Below, one piece after another: positions 63,448 to 64,000 of a stretch of DNA of 64,000 nt; position 1 is the stretch's first letter, and each line of letters opens with the position of its first letter. A program made the translations under genes and the position numbers. Origin of the DNA: Treponema sp. (GTDB lineage: Bacteria > Spirochaetota > Spirochaetia > Treponematales > Treponemataceae); contig JAFSJW010000089.1 of assembly GCA_017449265.1 (NCBI GenBank), positions 105,673 through 169,672 of the forward strand. Reading direction: 5' to 3'. The notes below the pieces were generated by a model, which worked only from the letters and a program-made list of their open reading frames with translations, was not told the DNA's origin and searched no databases.

Positions 63448-63736
63448 TTAGCTCTGAGTTCCAAGCTCGGAACGAATCACTCACGAGCAGCCCCCAGTAG
63501 CAAAAAAACACGCTCCACGCAGAACCGCCCCGCTCAAACTTCGTGACTGTGCGTAATTGGTATTTGTCTCACCAATTTGCTTTGCAAATTGGTTCGCACG
63601 CACAGAACGAGTTTGGCGGTGCGAACCTGCGCACGCGTATTTTTTTGTGTCGGATTGCTGGCTGGGAATACGCCCGCGACTCAGCCCGAGCTGGCTATCC
63701 GTTCTGAGTTTTAGAACAATTCTGGGAGCAGCCCAG
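63448..63736. repeat. Long hairpin element, tandem unit 2
   Basis: Basal stem CAAAAAAACACGC (63501-63513)/GCGTATTTTTTTG (63635-63647), one mismatch; middle pairings ACCGCC/GGCGGT and CAAACTTCGT/ACGAGTTTG; upper stem CTGTGCGT/ACGCACAG; the same apical sequence GTAATTGGTATTTGTCTCA (63553-63571). Same right flank (63697-63716). Stem sequences differ from unit 1 while pairing is kept. Confidence 0.75.
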
Positions 63737-63748
63737 AATAAGCCCAAG

Positions 63749-64000
63749 CTATACGGAAAGGCTCTCCGCGCAGAGCGAGTTCCGCAAGCCGGCAACTTCT
63801 TCCACAGAAAGCCCGACAGCTTGCGCGATTTGCTCTGGTAAGAGAACATTCATTTTGAGGAGATTCTTTGCAGCCTCAACCATGCCTTCGCTCAGTCCCT
63901 CTGCCTTGCCCTCGTCAAACGCCATATGTCGCTGGTGCTTGATTTCCTGATCCCATGTCATATAGTACTTCCTCCATCCGGCGTTTTTCTTGGCGCGGGC
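63749..64000 (-). CDS. Rpn-family recombination-promoting nuclease / PD-(D/E)XK transposase-like protein (partial, C-terminal part)
   Basis: Only the last 83 residues are inside; the frame is open through base 64000. The sequence KKNAGWRKYYMTWDQEIKHQR, then FDEGKAEGLSEGMVEAAKNLL and PEQIAQAVGLSVEEVAGL, is the typical C-terminal tail of Rpn-family proteins, which carry an N-terminal PD-(D/E)XK nuclease domain (outside the window). Such genes are numerous in Treponema and vary in their Lys/Glu/Gly-rich linkers. An internal ATG at 63961 is not the true start. Its 3' end lies directly beside the tandem hairpin elements. Confidence 0.75.
   Translation of the reverse strand, partial: ARAKKNAGWRKYYMTWDQEIKHQRHMAFDEGKAEGLSEGMVEAAKNLLKMNVLLPEQIAQAVGLSVEEVAGLRNSLCAESLSV

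Larger units (their letters stand above)
63129..63748. other. Gene-free region of two tandem hairpin elements
   Basis: No convincing gene was found on either strand; the open frames here have no ribosome-binding sites and fall in palindromic DNA. The region is almost wholly made of two diverged ~300-bp copies described in separate entries. Confidence 0.65.

Noticed and set aside
63140..63736. CRISPR array or IS element in the tandem repeat region
   Set aside because: There are only two long diverged units with no regular spacers, and no transposase gene or target-site duplication is visible.
63195..63849. Several open frames of 75-120 codons in the region after uxuB
   Set aside because: They lie in palindromic tandem repeats, lack ribosome-binding sites, have biased composition and overlap one another on both strands.

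Overview
The window most likely comes from a host- or rumen-associated Treponema (Spirochaetota). Evidence: moderate GC with many A/T runs, a Bat aerotolerance operon, many lipoproteins with Treponema-style lipoboxes, abundant diguanylate cyclases and TetR/ABC modules, and short palindromic repeats scattered between (and inside) genes. This is judged from gene content and style only; no search was run. No rRNA, tRNA or CRISPR array was seen.

Layout. (1) 1-12.8 kb: a TetR-controlled efflux and modification region. It holds a DUF6110-like gene, two TetR repressors, two SAM methyltransferases plus a methyltransferase remnant, a heterodimeric ABC exporter and an RND/MMPL exporter, with enolase and a PAS-GGDEF cyclase in between. 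One inverted repeat, ATAACA-N-TGTTAT, lies in the promoters of the DUF6110 gene, the first methyltransferase, the ABC pair and the TetR/MMPL divergon, which suggests a local regulon. (2) 12.8-22.8 kb: an NHLM/NHLP-type peptide export set (leader-peptidase ABC protein, second ABC protein, HlyD-like adaptor). Around it lie a HAD lipoprotein, a short VanY-like lipoprotein, an HExxH protein and an exported unknown. No precursor peptide or maturation enzyme is visible. (3) 22.8-32.8 kb: aroB, an HtrA-like lipoprotein, a TPR exported protein, a DJ-1 protein, a response regulator with a hybrid kinase, and a PHP phosphatase. (4) 32.8-37.6 kb: an XPB/Ssl2-N-like protein, a papain-like protein whose N terminus is duplicated in a 70-residue neighbour, a winged-helix gene remnant, and a Fic gene with a stop codon exactly in its active-site motif. 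(5) 37.6-56.3 kb: mostly housekeeping. It holds a solute-binding lipoprotein, an aminotransferase, SufS and SufU, a membrane GGDEF protein, an arginine-type EF-P, a DksA-like protein, IF-1, a DnaJ-domain protein, Smr, the moxR-DUF58-bat operon, purD and a cytidylate-kinase-like gene. (6) 56.3-63.1 kb: a hexuronate module with a GntR/FCD regulator, a TRAP transporter (dctPQM), uxuA and uxuB; a perfect 26-bp palindrome sits in the dctP promoter. (7) 63.1-64 kb: two ~300-bp tandem copies of a long hairpin element with a conserved loop, then the 3' end of an Rpn-family nuclease gene.

Best candidates for something undescribed: the tandem covarying hairpin element beside the Rpn gene; the dispersed hairpin family with a conserved core and, in two copies, a conserved tail; repeats carried in frame inside ABC transporter genes; the multi-promoter TetR operator set; and the papain-like gene with its mini-paralogue.
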